Origin: CAWCUU01 sp963798855
GTDB taxonomy: Bacteria; Gemmatimonadota; Gemmatimonadetes; Longimicrobiales; RSA9
Reading direction: 5' to 3'
Assembly: GCA_963798855.1 (NCBI GenBank)
Contig: CAWCUU010000004.1
Location: forward strand, 124,001 to 188,000
DNA: 64,000 nt
Of this stretch, positions 33,407 through 42,582 are shown one piece after another. The notes below the pieces were generated by a model, which saw only the letters and a program-made list of their open reading frames with translations, was not told the origin of the DNA and made no database searches. Each line of letters starts with the position of its first letter. Position 1 is the stretch's first letter. Made by a program: the position numbers and the translations under genes.

Positions 33407-34207
33407 CTAGATCCGAAGGACGCCCGCGAGCACGGTCCGAGTCGCACCTGACAGCAGGACGCGATCTCCGCTCAGTCGCACCCTGACGCGACCACCCCGG
33501 GGAGACGCTTGGAACGCCAAGAATTCGCTCTGGCCCAGCAGCGGGGACCAGTACGGACCGAGGCAGCAATGTGCCGAGCCCGTGACGGGGTCCTCATCAA
33601 CACCCACGTACGCCGCGAAATAGCGCGACACGACGTCGTACGAGCCATCCCCGCATCGACTCGTCACTATGACTCCCCGATCGGCGACCTCGCGTAGCAA
33701 GCCGAAGTTCGGGGCGAGGTCGCGGACCTCCGAGTCATTGGACACCTCCGCGAGGTACTTGCCAGGTCCGGCCAGGAAGCGCACAGGCGATATTCCAAAT
33801 GCTGTTGGGAACCACGGGGGAACAGGCGCCGGCTCACACCGAACGGCAGGAAAAACGAGCCCGATGCCGTCGTCCGTCCTGCTCGCCGCCAGAGGCCCCG
33901 ACATGGCCTCGAACGTGACGGGCCCGTCCTTCGCCAATCCGTCTTCGTAGACCGCGTGAGCGGCCGCCATCGTAGCGTGCCCACAAAGGGGGACCTCTAC
34001 GGTCGGACTGAACCAGCGGATGGAGAACCGATTGGCACTCTGCGGCCGGACGAACGCGGTCTCAGACAGGTTCATCTGGCGAGCCACGAGCTGCATCCAG
34101 GCCACATCGTCCTCGCCTGCAGGCAACACGCAGACCGCCGCAGGGTTGCCATCCGTTCCGGAGATACAGAAGGAGTTCACTACGTAGATGCGGACAGTGT
34201 GATCCAT
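33407..34207 (-). CDS. PhzF-family isomerase/epimerase
   Basis: A 266-residue protein with the PhzF layout: an N-terminal F-x-x-x-GNPAAVC-like block (SGTDGNPAAVCVLPAGED), LSETAFVRPQ (with the conserved Glu in SETAF), RWFSPTVEVPLCGHATMAAAHAV, and the C-terminal DEDPVTGSAHCCLGPYWSPLLG block. PhzF proteins use a diaminopimelate-epimerase-like fold for isomerisation without cofactor. It is the last gene of an hxlR-cupin-phzF operon; the natural substrate is unknown. Confidence 0.93.
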   Translation of the reverse strand: MDHTVRIYVVNSFCISGTDGNPAAVCVLPAGEDDVAWMQLVARQMNLSETAFVRPQSANRFSIRWFSPTVEVPLCGHATMAAAHAVYEDGLAKDGPVTFEAMSGPLAASRTDDGIGLVFPAVRCEPAPVPPWFPTAFGISPVRFLAGPGKYLAEVSNDSEVRDLAPNFGLLREVADRGVIVTSRCGDGSYDVVSRYFAAYVGVDEDPVTGSAHCCLGPYWSPLLGQSEFLAFQASPRGGRVRVRLSGDRVLLSGATRTVLAGVLRI

Positions 34208-34224
34208 GGGTTCCGCGTCCCTGG

Positions 34225-34578
34225 CTAACGGGCGTAGTGGTCGGCACCCATGAAGTGCAGCGAGACGTACCGCTGTCCCCCGACGACCCAGCTATCGTGG
34301 TTCGGTGGTATGTAGAAGACGGTCCCTGGCGTCAGGTCGATCAGGGTTCCGTCCGCCATCTCAGCGACCGCATGGCCCTCGACGACCATCCCCACGTGCT
34401 CGACGTCGCACATGGTGGAACCGGCGGCCCGGCCAACGTGCTCCGACCATCTCCACCCCGGCTCGTAGGTCGCGCGTCCGATGGTCATCTCTCCCACGCG
34501 CAGAACCTCGAACATGCCTTTCTCGAAGTGGAGTACCTCGTCGGGCTCGGGAAACTGTTTCGTCACCGGTGCAGCCAT
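34225..34578 (-). CDS. Cupin protein in HxlR operon
   Basis: A 117-residue single cupin. ATG 34578 is preferred over the in-frame ATG at 34590 because GGAGG sits 5 bases ahead of it. The cupin core is visible: GRATYEPGWRWSEHVGRAAGS, CDVEHVGMVVEGHAVAEMADGT, LTPGTVFYIPPNHDSWVVG, with metal-type His/Glu residues (EHV, HVG, PNHDS). It sits between the HxlR regulator and PhzF and is probably part of the same small-molecule response. Confidence 0.88.
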   Translation of the reverse strand: MAAPVTKQFPEPDEVLHFEKGMFEVLRVGEMTIGRATYEPGWRWSEHVGRAAGSTMCDVEHVGMVVEGHAVAEMADGTLIDLTPGTVFYIPPNHDSWVVGGQRYVSLHFMGADHYAR

Positions 34579-34592
34579 GCGACCCTCCATCC

Positions 34593-35096
34593 CTATGCGG
34601 TGTGGATGTGCTTTTTGAACTGGTTCCAGGTTCGACGACGGTCCTCATCCATGACGGGCATGATGTCGACCCTCATGTCACGGGGCGCGATCGGCTCCTT
34701 ACACTCCGAGCACACGAGCTGCGGTGCGGTCTGATGACCGCACCTCCGATGCAAGAGTTGGAGGAACGGCCCCACCTCGTCTGCCCTCCATCGACTTCCC
34801 CACTGAGACATCGCCAGGATCACCGGATAGAGCTCGAGGCCCTTTTCAGTGAGTCTGTACTCCCGCCGGGGCGGTCGATCGTGGTACTTCCGCCGTTCGA
34901 CAATGCCCTCCCTTCTCAGGAGCTTCAGACGGCTGGACAGAAGGGCAGGCGACATCCGAGTGTAGCCCTGGAACTCATCGAACCGTCGTGAACCCAGGAA
35001 CAACTCGCGCAAGATGAGCAGGGTCCATGGATCTCCCACGATGGCCACCGTCCGCGCCACCGGGCATTTCATCTGGCCAATCTCGGAGACGCGCAT
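34593..35096 (-). CDS. HxlR-family transcriptional regulator
   Basis: A 167-residue protein. The first ~105 residues are a standard HxlR winged helix: CPVARTVAIVGDPWTLLILRELFLGSRRFDEFQGYTRMSPALLSSRLKLLRREGIVERRKY, then RREYRLTEKGLELYPVILAM. The C-terminal 60 residues carry a CGH...CSEC zinc-ribbon-like extension, seen in a subset of the family. It heads the operon with cupin and phzF and very likely controls it through the inverted repeat just upstream. Confidence 0.92.
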   Translation of the reverse strand: MRVSEIGQMKCPVARTVAIVGDPWTLLILRELFLGSRRFDEFQGYTRMSPALLSSRLKLLRREGIVERRKYHDRPPRREYRLTEKGLELYPVILAMSQWGSRWRADEVGPFLQLLHRRCGHQTAPQLVCSECKEPIAPRDMRVDIMPVMDEDRRRTWNQFKKHIHTA

Positions 35097-35106
35097 CGGA
35101 CTCTCA

Positions 35107-35136
35107 CTTGTAACTTCTGATTACGAAGTTACTCAA
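35107..35136 (-). promoter_or_regulatory. HxlR promoter with operator palindrome
   Basis: A perfect inverted repeat GTAACTTC-N7-GAAGTTAC occupies 35110-35132. On the - strand it lies between a -35 TTGAGT (35136-35131) and a -10 TACAAG (35112-35107), spacing 18, just before the hxlR start. The placement suits repression of the regulator's own operon. Confidence 0.7.
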
Positions 35137-35317
35137 TCTAGTCGCGCCCCTGGTTAGGCGTCAAGCCAATCCGATGCCCTCGACTGGCACCTGCGATCCG
35201 TTCGGCGAGAACCGCCGCGAAGCGTTGCGCGGCTCCCCGGGCCTGTCGGTAGCTCGCACTTACACCGGGGTCCTCATTCCTCTTGCCGGGCGGTTCCGCT
35301 AGGTTTATGCGGCGGCC

Positions 35318-37822
35318 GTGTGGCGCACACGCCGGCGCTCTGTCTCCCCGTCCTTCGCGGATCACCCTTTGCCCGACTTCCGGGACCGGCTCCAAGAGGT
35401 GCTTGGAAATGCCTACGCCATCGAGCGCGAGCTCGGCGGGGGAGGTATGTCGCGGGTATATCTCGCGATTGAGGTCGCGCTGGGCCGGCGGGTCGTGGTC
35501 AAGGTCCTCCCGGCCGGGCTCGTGGGCGATGGCTCGACCGCACGCTTCCGCCGCGAGATCTCCCTGGCCGCAACACTCCAGCATCCGCACATCGTCCCGC
35601 TGATTTCCGCCGGAGAGATGGACGGCCTCCCGTATTACACGATGCCATACGTCGAGGGCGAGTCGCTGCGCGAGCGATTATCGCAGGGGGAGCTTGCGAT
35701 ACCGCAGACGATCTCGATCCTGCGCGACGTCGCGCGAGCTCTCGAGTACGCGCACGGCAAGGGCATCACGCATCGAGACATAAAGCCGGACAACGTGCTC
35801 CTGGCCGGGCACTCAGCCGTAGTGACCGACTTCGGCGTCGCGAAAGCGATCAGCGGCGCTGTGCTCGCCGACGACACGATGACCGCCGTCGGTACCGCGC
35901 TCGGCACTCCGGCGTACATGGCGCCGGAACAGGCCGCAAGCGATCCGGCAGCCGACCACCGCGTGGACCTGTACGCGTTTGGCGCGATGGCGTACGAGAT
36001 GCTCGCCGGACGTGCACCGTTCGCCGGGCGAAACATGCAGGCGGTGCTGGTTGCGCACGCGATCGAGGATCCAGCGGACATCGCGTCCCTCAGACCGGCA
36101 ACGCCACGGCGCCTCGCGGGCCTCGTGATGCGCTGCCTCGCAAAGCAGCCTGGAGACCGGCCGCGAACGGCCGCTGATGTCGCGCGGGAGCTCGAGATGG
36201 TGGGCACGCCGCTCGAGACCCTGCCGCCAGGTCGACCGCACATCCGCACCGCCATCTCCACCTCCTCGCGTCTTCGGATCTCCATTCTCGTGGGCATGGC
36301 CGCGCTCGTCGCGCTTGCCATGGTCTGGCGAGAGCTCGCTGCCGGAGAGGAGGGTGCGATCCGCTCCATCGCCGTCCTGCCGTTCGAGAACACGAGCGGC
36401 GATACGGCGCTGGACTACCTGCAGAATGGAGTCACGGATCACGTTCGCGATGCGCTGAACGCGCTTTCGGAGCTTACCGTCCGGGCGCGAAGCTCATCAC
36501 AGCAGGTGAAGGGTCGGAATGCGCGCGAGGTCGCCTCGGCACTCGGGGTCGCCGCGGTGGTCCAGGGAACCGTGAGCGGCTCCATGAACGGTCTCCACAT
36601 CACGGCGGAGCTCGTGCGCACGGCCGACGACGTCGCGCTCTGGAGCGCGACATTCGACGGGCGGCCGGACGACCTGATCGGAATGCAGGATTCGATTACC
36701 CGCGCCATCACGGGGAAGCTGCGCCTGGCATCGGCAAGGCTCGGCGGGAACGACCTCGCCTCCGCCGGAGCTCGAGGCACCGCCGACGACTCGGCGTACG
36801 ACCTCCTGCTGCGCGGGCGCTATGCGTTAGATCGCATGGAATTCATCGGTGCGGAACAGCTCTTTCACCAGGCGCTCGAGCACGATCCACGCTTCGCGCG
36901 GGCGCGCGCATACCTCGCGGTCGCGCAGGCGGCCCTACCTCTGATGGGCGTCGGCCCTCTCGATTCGATCGTCGCCGAAGTCCGCAAGAACGCCAATGCC
37001 GCCCTCGCCGTGGATTCCACGGTTGCCGAAGCCTACATCGCGCTGTCCAATGCGCTCGGAGCCGAGATGCGGTTTGGAGAGTCGCTCGTTCCGCTCGAGC
37101 GCGCGGTCGAGCTCAATCCGAATCATGTCGATCTGTTGCTCGCCTATGCGCTGGCGCTCGCCTCCGTCGGTCGGGTGCCGGAAGCCCTGGCCGCCAGTCA
37201 GCACGCGTACGCGCTCGACCCCTTGTCGCTGAGCGCGTCGGGCATCTACGCAAGCCATCTGGCACTGTCGGGCCGGATCGACGAGGGGCTTGCCGGGATG
37301 AAGCGTGCCCTGTCGCTCGATCCGAATGAGGCCCTCATTCAGCGCGAGCTCGGGTACACGTTCGGATTCGCCGGTCAGGCCGACAGCGCGTTCGCGCATT
37401 TTCAGGCGTCGTACGCGCTGGATTCGCTGACCTTCGGCGGTCGGAGCAATCTCGTATTCGGCTATGCGCTCGAGGGTCGCTGGCATGACGCCGCCCGCGA
37501 GCGCGGGCTACTGGAGCAGAGCCGTGGTCGGACGTCACTGAACTACGAGCTCGCCATCAGCGAAATCGCGTTTGGCGAATACGACAAGGCGATGACCTCA
37601 CTCGAGCGCTCGGTCGAGGCGCGCGAGCCCTTGCTGTGGGTCAAGAGTCTTCCGTGCGATCCGCTGTTCGATCCGCTCAAGGCAGATCCGCGATTCGGTG
37701 CCCTGATGGCGCGGATCGGTGCCAAGGCCTGTGCTCCGACCCTACCATGGCCGATCGTGAACGCCTCCAAGGTCTCGATCCACCATCCAATGAGGTCGCA
37801 CGAGTCAAGGCCGCGTGCGTAG
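35318..37822 (+). CDS. Serine/threonine protein kinase with C-terminal TPR region
   Basis: An 834-residue protein. Kinase domain at about residues 32-290: glycine loop LGGGGMSRVYLA, VVKVLPA (Lys), HRDIKPDNVLL catalytic loop, DFGVAK, APEQ. One membrane helix near 322-340 (LRISILVGMAALVALAMVW). Then a periplasmic part starting IAVLPFENTSGDTALDYLQNGV (an adenylate-cyclase-associated-type module), and TPR-like repeats to the end (AEAYIALSNALG, LERAVELNPNHVDLL). GTG 35318 has no good ribosome site; TTG 35369 (LPDFRDRL) fits family N-termini better. Senses an unknown signal and phosphorylates Ser/Thr targets. Confidence 0.92.
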   Translation: MWRTRRRSVSPSFADHPLPDFRDRLQEVLGNAYAIERELGGGGMSRVYLAIEVALGRRVVVKVLPAGLVGDGSTARFRREISLAATLQHPHIVPLISAGEMDGLPYYTMPYVEGESLRERLSQGELAIPQTISILRDVARALEYAHGKGITHRDIKPDNVLLAGHSAVVTDFGVAKAISGAVLADDTMTAVGTALGTPAYMAPEQAASDPAADHRVDLYAFGAMAYEMLAGRAPFAGRNMQAVLVAHAIEDPADIASLRPATPRRLAGLVMRCLAKQPGDRPRTAADVARELEMVGTPLETLPPGRPHIRTAISTSSRLRISILVGMAALVALAMVWRELAAGEEGAIRSIAVLPFENTSGDTALDYLQNGVTDHVRDALNALSELTVRARSSSQQVKGRNAREVASALGVAAVVQGTVSGSMNGLHITAELVRTADDVALWSATFDGRPDDLIGMQDSITRAITGKLRLASARLGGNDLASAGARGTADDSAYDLLLRGRYALDRMEFIGAEQLFHQALEHDPRFARARAYLAVAQAALPLMGVGPLDSIVAEVRKNANAALAVDSTVAEAYIALSNALGAEMRFGESLVPLERAVELNPNHVDLLLAYALALASVGRVPEALAASQHAYALDPLSLSASGIYASHLALSGRIDEGLAGMKRALSLDPNEALIQRELGYTFGFAGQADSAFAHFQASYALDSLTFGGRSNLVFGYALEGRWHDAARERGLLEQSRGRTSLNYELAISEIAFGEYDKAMTSLERSVEAREPLLWVKSLPCDPLFDPLKADPRFGALMARIGAKACAPTLPWPIVNASKVSIHHPMRSHESRPRA

Positions 37823-37901
37823 GGCACAACGTGGCGTGGGAAGCGCTGGAATCAGGAAGCTGGCCACACCTACCTCACGTTAATACCGGGGACGGATGCC
37901 G

Positions 37902-38645
37902 TCACCGTACGCCAACGACGCTTCCCCCACCCTCTCTCCCGACCACCAACCCGCTCGGGATTCGCTCCGCCAGCGCCGGCACGTGCGTGATCACCCCCAC
38001 CATCCGCTCCCCTTCACGCAACCGCTCCAGCGCGTCCACAGCGAGGTCCAACGCCGTCGGGTCAAGGGTCCCAAATCCCTCATCGATGAACATCGCTTCA
38101 AGACGGGCGGCGGCGGAGTGGCCGGCAATGTCGGCGATGCCCTGGGCCAACGCGAGCGCGAGGGCAAGCGAGGCCAGAAACGTCTCGCCGCCCGAGAGAG
38201 TCACGACGCTCCGGCTCTCGTCGGCGTTCGCGTGGTCGATCACCTCGAAGCCGTCCTTCGATGCGGTAAGGCTGTAGCGACCGTCCGAGATCGTGAGGAG
38301 CTCGTTGGAGGCGCGGAGTGCGAGCTCGCGGAAGCTCTCGTCCAGGAGGAAGGCGATGAACTGGTCCTGCCGCAGCTCCGTCCCGAGCTTTTTGTAGAGC
38401 TCCATCCTCGCGCGCCTCTCCTCGAGGTCAGCGAGCATCTTCTCCTTGTTCGCGAGGCTGTTCCGAAGCGCCTTCGCTTCTGTGGCCATGCGATCCGCCG
38501 TCCGCCGCGCCTTCCCGGCGACGTTCTCCAGGACCTCCACGGTCGCCTCGGGCTCGACCTTCCCCGGCTCGAACCCGGCGCCCTCGGCCAAGCCCCGCAG
38601 CGTGTAGTCCAGTCCACTCAGCTCCTCTGCGATGCGCTCGGCCAC
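37902..38645 (-). pseudogene. sbcC: C-terminal fragment of SbcC-like nuclease subunit
   Basis: The 247-residue frame is only the tail of an SbcC/Rad50 ATPase of about 1000 residues. It keeps coiled-coil (LANKEKMLADLEERRARMELYKKLGTEL), the ABC signature VVTLSGGETFLASLALALA, Walker B LEAMFIDEGFGTLD and the ITHVPALAERIP end. Walker A, the hook and the whole N-terminal lobe are missing, and the sequence upstream does not supply them. Without Walker A it should not bind ATP alone. Best read as a leftover of a deleted sbcCD locus. Confidence 0.8.
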
Positions 38646-38895
38646 GACTCCGGCGAACGCAGGTCTAATTCGTTGCGGCCGGCGCCCCGCCGGACCTTTC
38701 CATTAACGGTAAATGAGATCGCACGCCGTCCGATTTCGGTCCCCATCGACGAGAGGTGGCAGCGACCGACGCTGGCGTTGACGGCCGCGGCGAGGAAGGC
38801 GCCGAGCATCCCCATCGGCGCGTGACGAACCCCTGCCCTCGCCCAGGCGGCAGAACGGCAACCCATGTATGTGAAGGCTCTCCACCCCGGGCGAC
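38646..38895. other. Gap between the SbcC fragment and the Fic gene
   Basis: No complete gene. On the - strand a short run reads GRRAISFTVNGK, which resembles the start of the small 2Fe-2S subunit of molybdenum hydroxylases, but nothing else of that family follows. It may mark a deletion junction. Confidence 0.3.
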
Positions 38896-40098
38896 TCACC
38901 CGGCGGCGGACGGAAACCGGCCCTCTTCGAGGCCGGCCAAGAGGTCCAGGAGGCCGGCAGCCTCCCACGCCTGAGCCCGCTGCTTCTTGGACAGCGGGAT
39001 CAGCACTCCGGCTTCCTGCAGCTGCTGCATGGCAACGTAGGTCTGAGGCTTCGATCTCCGTGTGACTGCTGCTGCGATCGGCGCGGTTATCACCGGGTGG
39101 GCCGGCAGGATCTCGATTACGGCCCATGCTGCGGCGTCGGCCCTTGGAGCGCTGGCGCCGGAAAGCATCTTGCTCCACTCGCCCGAAAGATCGGCGACTG
39201 CTTCCAGGTACTCCGCAGCGAGTCTCGCCGCGGTGCCCGTTGCTGCCGAGAAGTGCTCGATCCACGCCTCGACCTCGCCCTCGCGGTAGGACGTAAGCCC
39301 TCTGATATACCTGTCTCGGTTTGCGGCGAGCGCCACGCTGATCGGAGGCACGTACGCAGGTGCGACGCGACGTCGCCGCAGGACGACGTGGATCAAGGCC
39401 CGGCCGGTCCGGCCGTTCCCGTCGTCGAAGGGGTGAATGGTCTCGAACTGAGCATGGACGAGCGCTGCTTGCACCAGCGGCGGCAGGATCTCGTCGTTTA
39501 TCGCGTCGCAGAGGTCGTCGAGCAACCGTTCAACGTGCTCCGGAGGGGGCGGCACGAAGTCCGCTCCGCAAGGGTTGTAATCGTTGCCGCCAATCCAGTT
39601 CTGAACCGTCCGGAGTCGGCCCGCGATCTTCTGATTGGGCGATCGCTCCATCAGCTTGCGGTGAATCGCAACGATCTCGGCGAGACTGAAGCGGCCTGTC
39701 TCTGCCGCCTCCTCGATCGCCAGCTCCATGGCGTCGATGTTCGCTACGATCTCCACCGCCGTAGGCCCAGCTTTGCCGCCTGATTCCATGCGGACCTCTG
39801 CTCTGGCGAGCTCGCGGACGCCCACCTGCATTCCTTCTACCTTCGAGGATGCGATCGACTCGGTACGCAGAAGCAGGCGCGCCAAGGGAGCGAGCGCCGG
39901 CCGTGCTCTGGCGTTGAGTACGCGCACTGCCGCTTCGGCGTCCGCAGCAACTCCCGCGACATCGGCGCGCAGATGGAGATCGAGCCCGGCCAACGGATCT
40001 GGCAGGAACGCCTCGTACCGGCAGGCACGCCGATATTTTGGGGGTGCATAGATCGTGGGATCGTGGGCCCACACGAGTTGTAGGACTTGCCCCGGCAC
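38896..40098 (-). CDS. Fic-family protein (predicted AMP transferase)
   Basis: A 400-residue protein. The Fic core carries HPFDDGNGRTGR at residues 222-233, a full match to HPFxxGNGRxxR, so the catalytic His and the phosphate loop are intact. The N-terminal helix has S84-x3-E88-G89 (SSKVEG), the (S/T)xxxE(G/N) inhibitory motif, so it is the self-inhibited class with the helix before the core. The C-terminus looks like a winged helix (ITAPIAAAVTRRSKPQTYVAMQQLQEAGVLI), suggesting DNA binding. The promoter side holds several CTAAC/GTTAG motifs that could be its own operator. Confidence 0.92.
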   Translation of the reverse strand: MPGQVLQLVWAHDPTIYAPPKYRRACRYEAFLPDPLAGLDLHLRADVAGVAADAEAAVRVLNARARPALAPLARLLLRTESIASSKVEGMQVGVRELARAEVRMESGGKAGPTAVEIVANIDAMELAIEEAAETGRFSLAEIVAIHRKLMERSPNQKIAGRLRTVQNWIGGNDYNPCGADFVPPPPEHVERLLDDLCDAINDEILPPLVQAALVHAQFETIHPFDDGNGRTGRALIHVVLRRRRVAPAYVPPISVALAANRDRYIRGLTSYREGEVEAWIEHFSAATGTAARLAAEYLEAVADLSGEWSKMLSGASAPRADAAAWAVIEILPAHPVITAPIAAAVTRRSKPQTYVAMQQLQEAGVLIPLSKKQRAQAWEAAGLLDLLAGLEEGRFPSAAG

Positions 40099-40140
40099 CT
40101 TCGCGATCTCCTTGCGCTGCTCCTCGGCGACCGTCGCTTA

Positions 40141-40294
40141 GTTAGGTTTAGCGGTTAGCCCTAACGAAGGCAAGGCCGAAGTTCAGGTTTACGCGCCACC
40201 GTGGCACCCTGCACACGGACCCCTAACTCCCGACGCCCCGGTAGTTAGGACTCGTGGTCATCCCTAACCAACATGACTGGATCGTTTAGGGTTA
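40141..40294. promoter_or_regulatory. Cluster of GTTAG/CTAAC motifs upstream of fic
   Basis: Within 154 bases just ahead of the fic start there are GTTAGG (40141), GTTAG-CC-CTAAC (40154-40165), CCTAACT (40222-40228) paired with AGTTAGG (40243-40249), CCCTAACC (40262-40269) and TTTAGGGTTA (40285-40294). Both orientations occur, which suggests binding sites for a dimeric regulator. Confidence 0.45.
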
Positions 40295-40419
40295 TCAGCC
40301 GGGCGAGGCCTGCCGGTGTCTCCAGGCGGGCAATTAGCGAGGAGCGATGGACTGCCCGACGATCCGGACGAAACGTCCGCGATGGCGCGGGCGGCAGTCT
40401 ACGCCGAAGCATTGCTCAG

Positions 40420-40450
40420 GTGGTGAGGGCCAGGAATCGAACCTGCCGAC
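40420..40450 (-). other. tRNA 3'-end-like fragment (possible integration scar)
   Basis: On the - strand the bases read GGCAGG-TTCGATT-CCTGGC followed by CCTCACCACC: a T-arm with the standard TTCGATT loop, an acceptor-like strand and an ACC end. No matching 5' half of a tRNA was found upstream. Mobile elements often leave such 3' tRNA ends at their attachment sites. Confidence 0.35.
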
Positions 40451-40663
40451 ATTACGCGCCTCCATCGCCTACGGCGCACCTGGTTGCAATGCAACCCAAA
40501 AACCGAACAAAGGCGAATACAGGCCGAGCCGTCGCCAAGCCCACCGCGTCCAATCGCCTGCGACGTCAACTCTTCCAGCTGGGCCATTCCCAGCCAATGG
40601 TAACTCGGCCTGCTGGCCGTCGGGATTTACGGCATATGCTGTTTCGAGGAGTCATCCGCGGGC

Positions 40664-41293
40664 TCAAACGTTCCGTCCAGTCGAGTGCTTCGGCCCAGTG
40701 GTCTCGCCCACGATCGCGATCGAGTGGCCGGCTTCGCGGTAGTGAACCGCCTGCTCGATCTTCCTGCCCCAGGCTGTCTGGACCCGATCACGACTTCCGA
40801 AGGTGCGGACAAGTAGGTAGTCCGTCCCGCGGGTGACCGAGCTCGCCACAGCTGCCGCCACGATCTGTGATCTGACGCTCGCAGACCGTTCTAGGTCCGA
40901 AGGCGAACTTGCCGGTCAATATTCCCGCGATCGAAGATGATGGACGGGGTGGGCGGTCCAGCGGGGGGCGGCGTTCTCGCCAACCAGTAGCGCCGAGTCC
41001 TCACCACTCACCTTCCGCAGCAGGTCACGAAGGTCCGCGAGCTCCTCTCCGTCGATCCGCATGTCCTCGAAGATCCGGTGGAGCCGGGCGACGATGATGC
41101 GCCCCGGCCAGTCGCCGGAGACGTCCGGGTTAGCGTTGACCCACTGCATGAGGGCACTCGCTTCGGACTCGGACACGACACCGTCCGCGAGCACGCCCTT
41201 CACGATGCCGAGCATCTCCGCGGTGGCGCGTTCGATACGGCGGCCACGGTTGAACGCAAGATTCGGTTGTCCGTGTGCGTCGAGGCCCGTCAT
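40664..41293 (-). pseudogene. Frameshifted TerB-like/BRCT-domain protein
   Basis: The - strand encodes pieces of one protein in different frames. The N-terminal part (from ATG 41293) reads FNRGRRIERATAEMLGIVKGVLADGVVSESEASALMQWV and runs to a stop at 40916. A second frame then gives ILTGKFAFGPRTVCERQITDRGGSC (about 40830-40905), the start of a BRCT domain, and a third frame gives SSVTRGTDYLLVRTFGSRD...GRKIEQAVHYREAGHSIAIVGE, its end. At least two frame changes separate them. BRCT proteins of this kind resemble NAD-dependent DNA ligase tails and are common in accessory islands. The gene is dead as read. Confidence 0.75.
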
Positions 41294-41603
41294 GAGCGGT
41301 CGCAGTTCTGGGAAACGAGAAGTCCCTCTCCTACAATGCACGAGGCGGCGAAAGGGTTACAGCTTACCTCGAGCGGGCCGAACGGACTCGGGCGAAATCT
41401 ACGTTGCATCCCTGGCTACGCGTTCTGAATCTTGTCGCTTGGCTGCCGCGCGAGGGTGCGAGGAGTGCCGCACACGGGCCTCTACGCCTCCGGTTTATTA
41501 CCCATATTTGTTACCAATGGGCCTTTTCAAGGCTGTTGGAGCAGAGTCCGCGGCTAGGCTGTATGGCCGGAACTCGCGGTGGAACTTCGACTTGGGGAGG
41601 AAA

Positions 41604-41677
<74 letters not shown>

Positions 41678-41977
41678 CAAGGTGTCCCGAGTCAGAGATC
41701 CTCCGGCATTCGAGGACCGCTGAACCCGCTCCGACTGTTGCGCCTCCTTGAAATAGCAACTGCTATTCCGGCGTCGGCGCGCTTTGCCGGCGCGGCCCAT
41801 CGGCCCTCTCGGTGCACGGCGGACGTCTGACTCGGGACACCATCCGGCCGGACCGGAGCACGCAATGCTAATCAAGACCACCCATGCGTGCAACCCGTTC
41901 CCCGGCCTTCCTTCGGGGCCTCCGTCCGCCTGCTGACCCAGGTCCCGCGGCGACGCAAATCGCGTGGAATCGCCGAC
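41678..41977. other. Intergenic region upstream of tRNA-Ile
   Basis: No gene is supported. The tRNA promoter should lie here on the - strand. TTGAAATAGCAACTGCTATT at about 41748 contains a small inverted repeat (AATAGCA/TGCTATT) whose role is unclear. Confidence 0.35.
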
Positions 41978-42448
41978 CTACATCCCCGACATCCTCGCCG
42001 GCGTCTCGTGGTAGGAGGCCGCCATCCACTGGCCGCCCTGCCGGACGTAGACGGCGCTCACGACGACTTCCGGATCGAGCCTGCGCTCGCCGCAGGTGCC
42101 GTCCTGCGTCGCCTTGTACGTGAGGATCGCGACGTCGTCCGTGACCGGGTGTGCGGCCCAGTCGGAAAAGGAATAGCCCTTCACGTCACACGGGTTCTTG
42201 GACAGGTACTCGATCATGTCTTCCTTGCCGGCCTCCACGCCGCCCGCATCGACGTTGATCGCGCCGTCGGTCAGGTGGGCCTTGAACGGCGCCATATCGT
42301 GGGTCTTCCATCCCTCCCAGAGGCTCTGCTCGACCGTGGAGAGGGTGGTCACCAGGTCCTTCTCCTGGGCGGCCGCAGGCGCTGGCCGCAGCGTAACGAC
42401 GGCGCATGCCAGGCAGAGCGCGAGGAGCGTCGGGACACGTATTCTCAT
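41978..42448 (-). CDS. Secreted DUF4440/SnoaL-like protein
   Basis: A 156-residue protein with a clear signal peptide (MRIRVPTLLALCLACAVV, cleavage after APAAA). The mature part is NTF2-like: TTLSTVEQSLWEGWKTHDMAPFKAHLTDGAINVDAGGVEAGKEDMIEYL, then AILTYKATQDGTCG and VVVSAVYVRQGGQWMAASYHETP. Two cysteines could form a disulfide. Function of the family in the periplasm is unknown. It is the first gene downstream (in map order) of the tRNA and transcribed in the same direction. Confidence 0.82.
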   Translation of the reverse strand: MRIRVPTLLALCLACAVVTLRPAPAAAQEKDLVTTLSTVEQSLWEGWKTHDMAPFKAHLTDGAINVDAGGVEAGKEDMIEYLSKNPCDVKGYSFSDWAAHPVTDDVAILTYKATQDGTCGERRLDPEVVVSAVYVRQGGQWMAASYHETPARMSGM

Positions 42449-42582
42449 GGAATCCTCCGGGGATGAGCACTGCGATCGGAACGGGAACCTTCCTCGCTAC
42501 CATTCCCCCGCACCCCGGGTCAAGAGGATCGTTGTCGGCCGGGTCCCCGCCCATGATCGCAACAGCCCCGCTCAACATCGGG

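Larger units (their letters stand above)
40099..40663. other. Non-coding gap between fic and the BRCT pseudogene
   Basis: Apart from the CTAAC motif cluster and the tRNA-like fragment annotated separately, I see no gene. The frames present are short and lack family features. Confidence 0.4.

Noticed and set aside
35150..35165. GTTAGGC core resembling an integron attC site, with other CTAAC motifs near 40.2 kb
   Set aside because: No matching RYYYAAC partner at the right distance, no attC-like stem, and no integrase gene in the window.
38703..38885. Possible molybdenum-hydroxylase small-subunit start (GRRAISFTVNGK)
   Set aside because: The match is only about ten residues and no 2Fe-2S cysteine pattern follows.
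41748..41767. AATAGCA/TGCTATT inverted repeat
   Set aside because: Too short, and not placed at a gene start or end with a T run.
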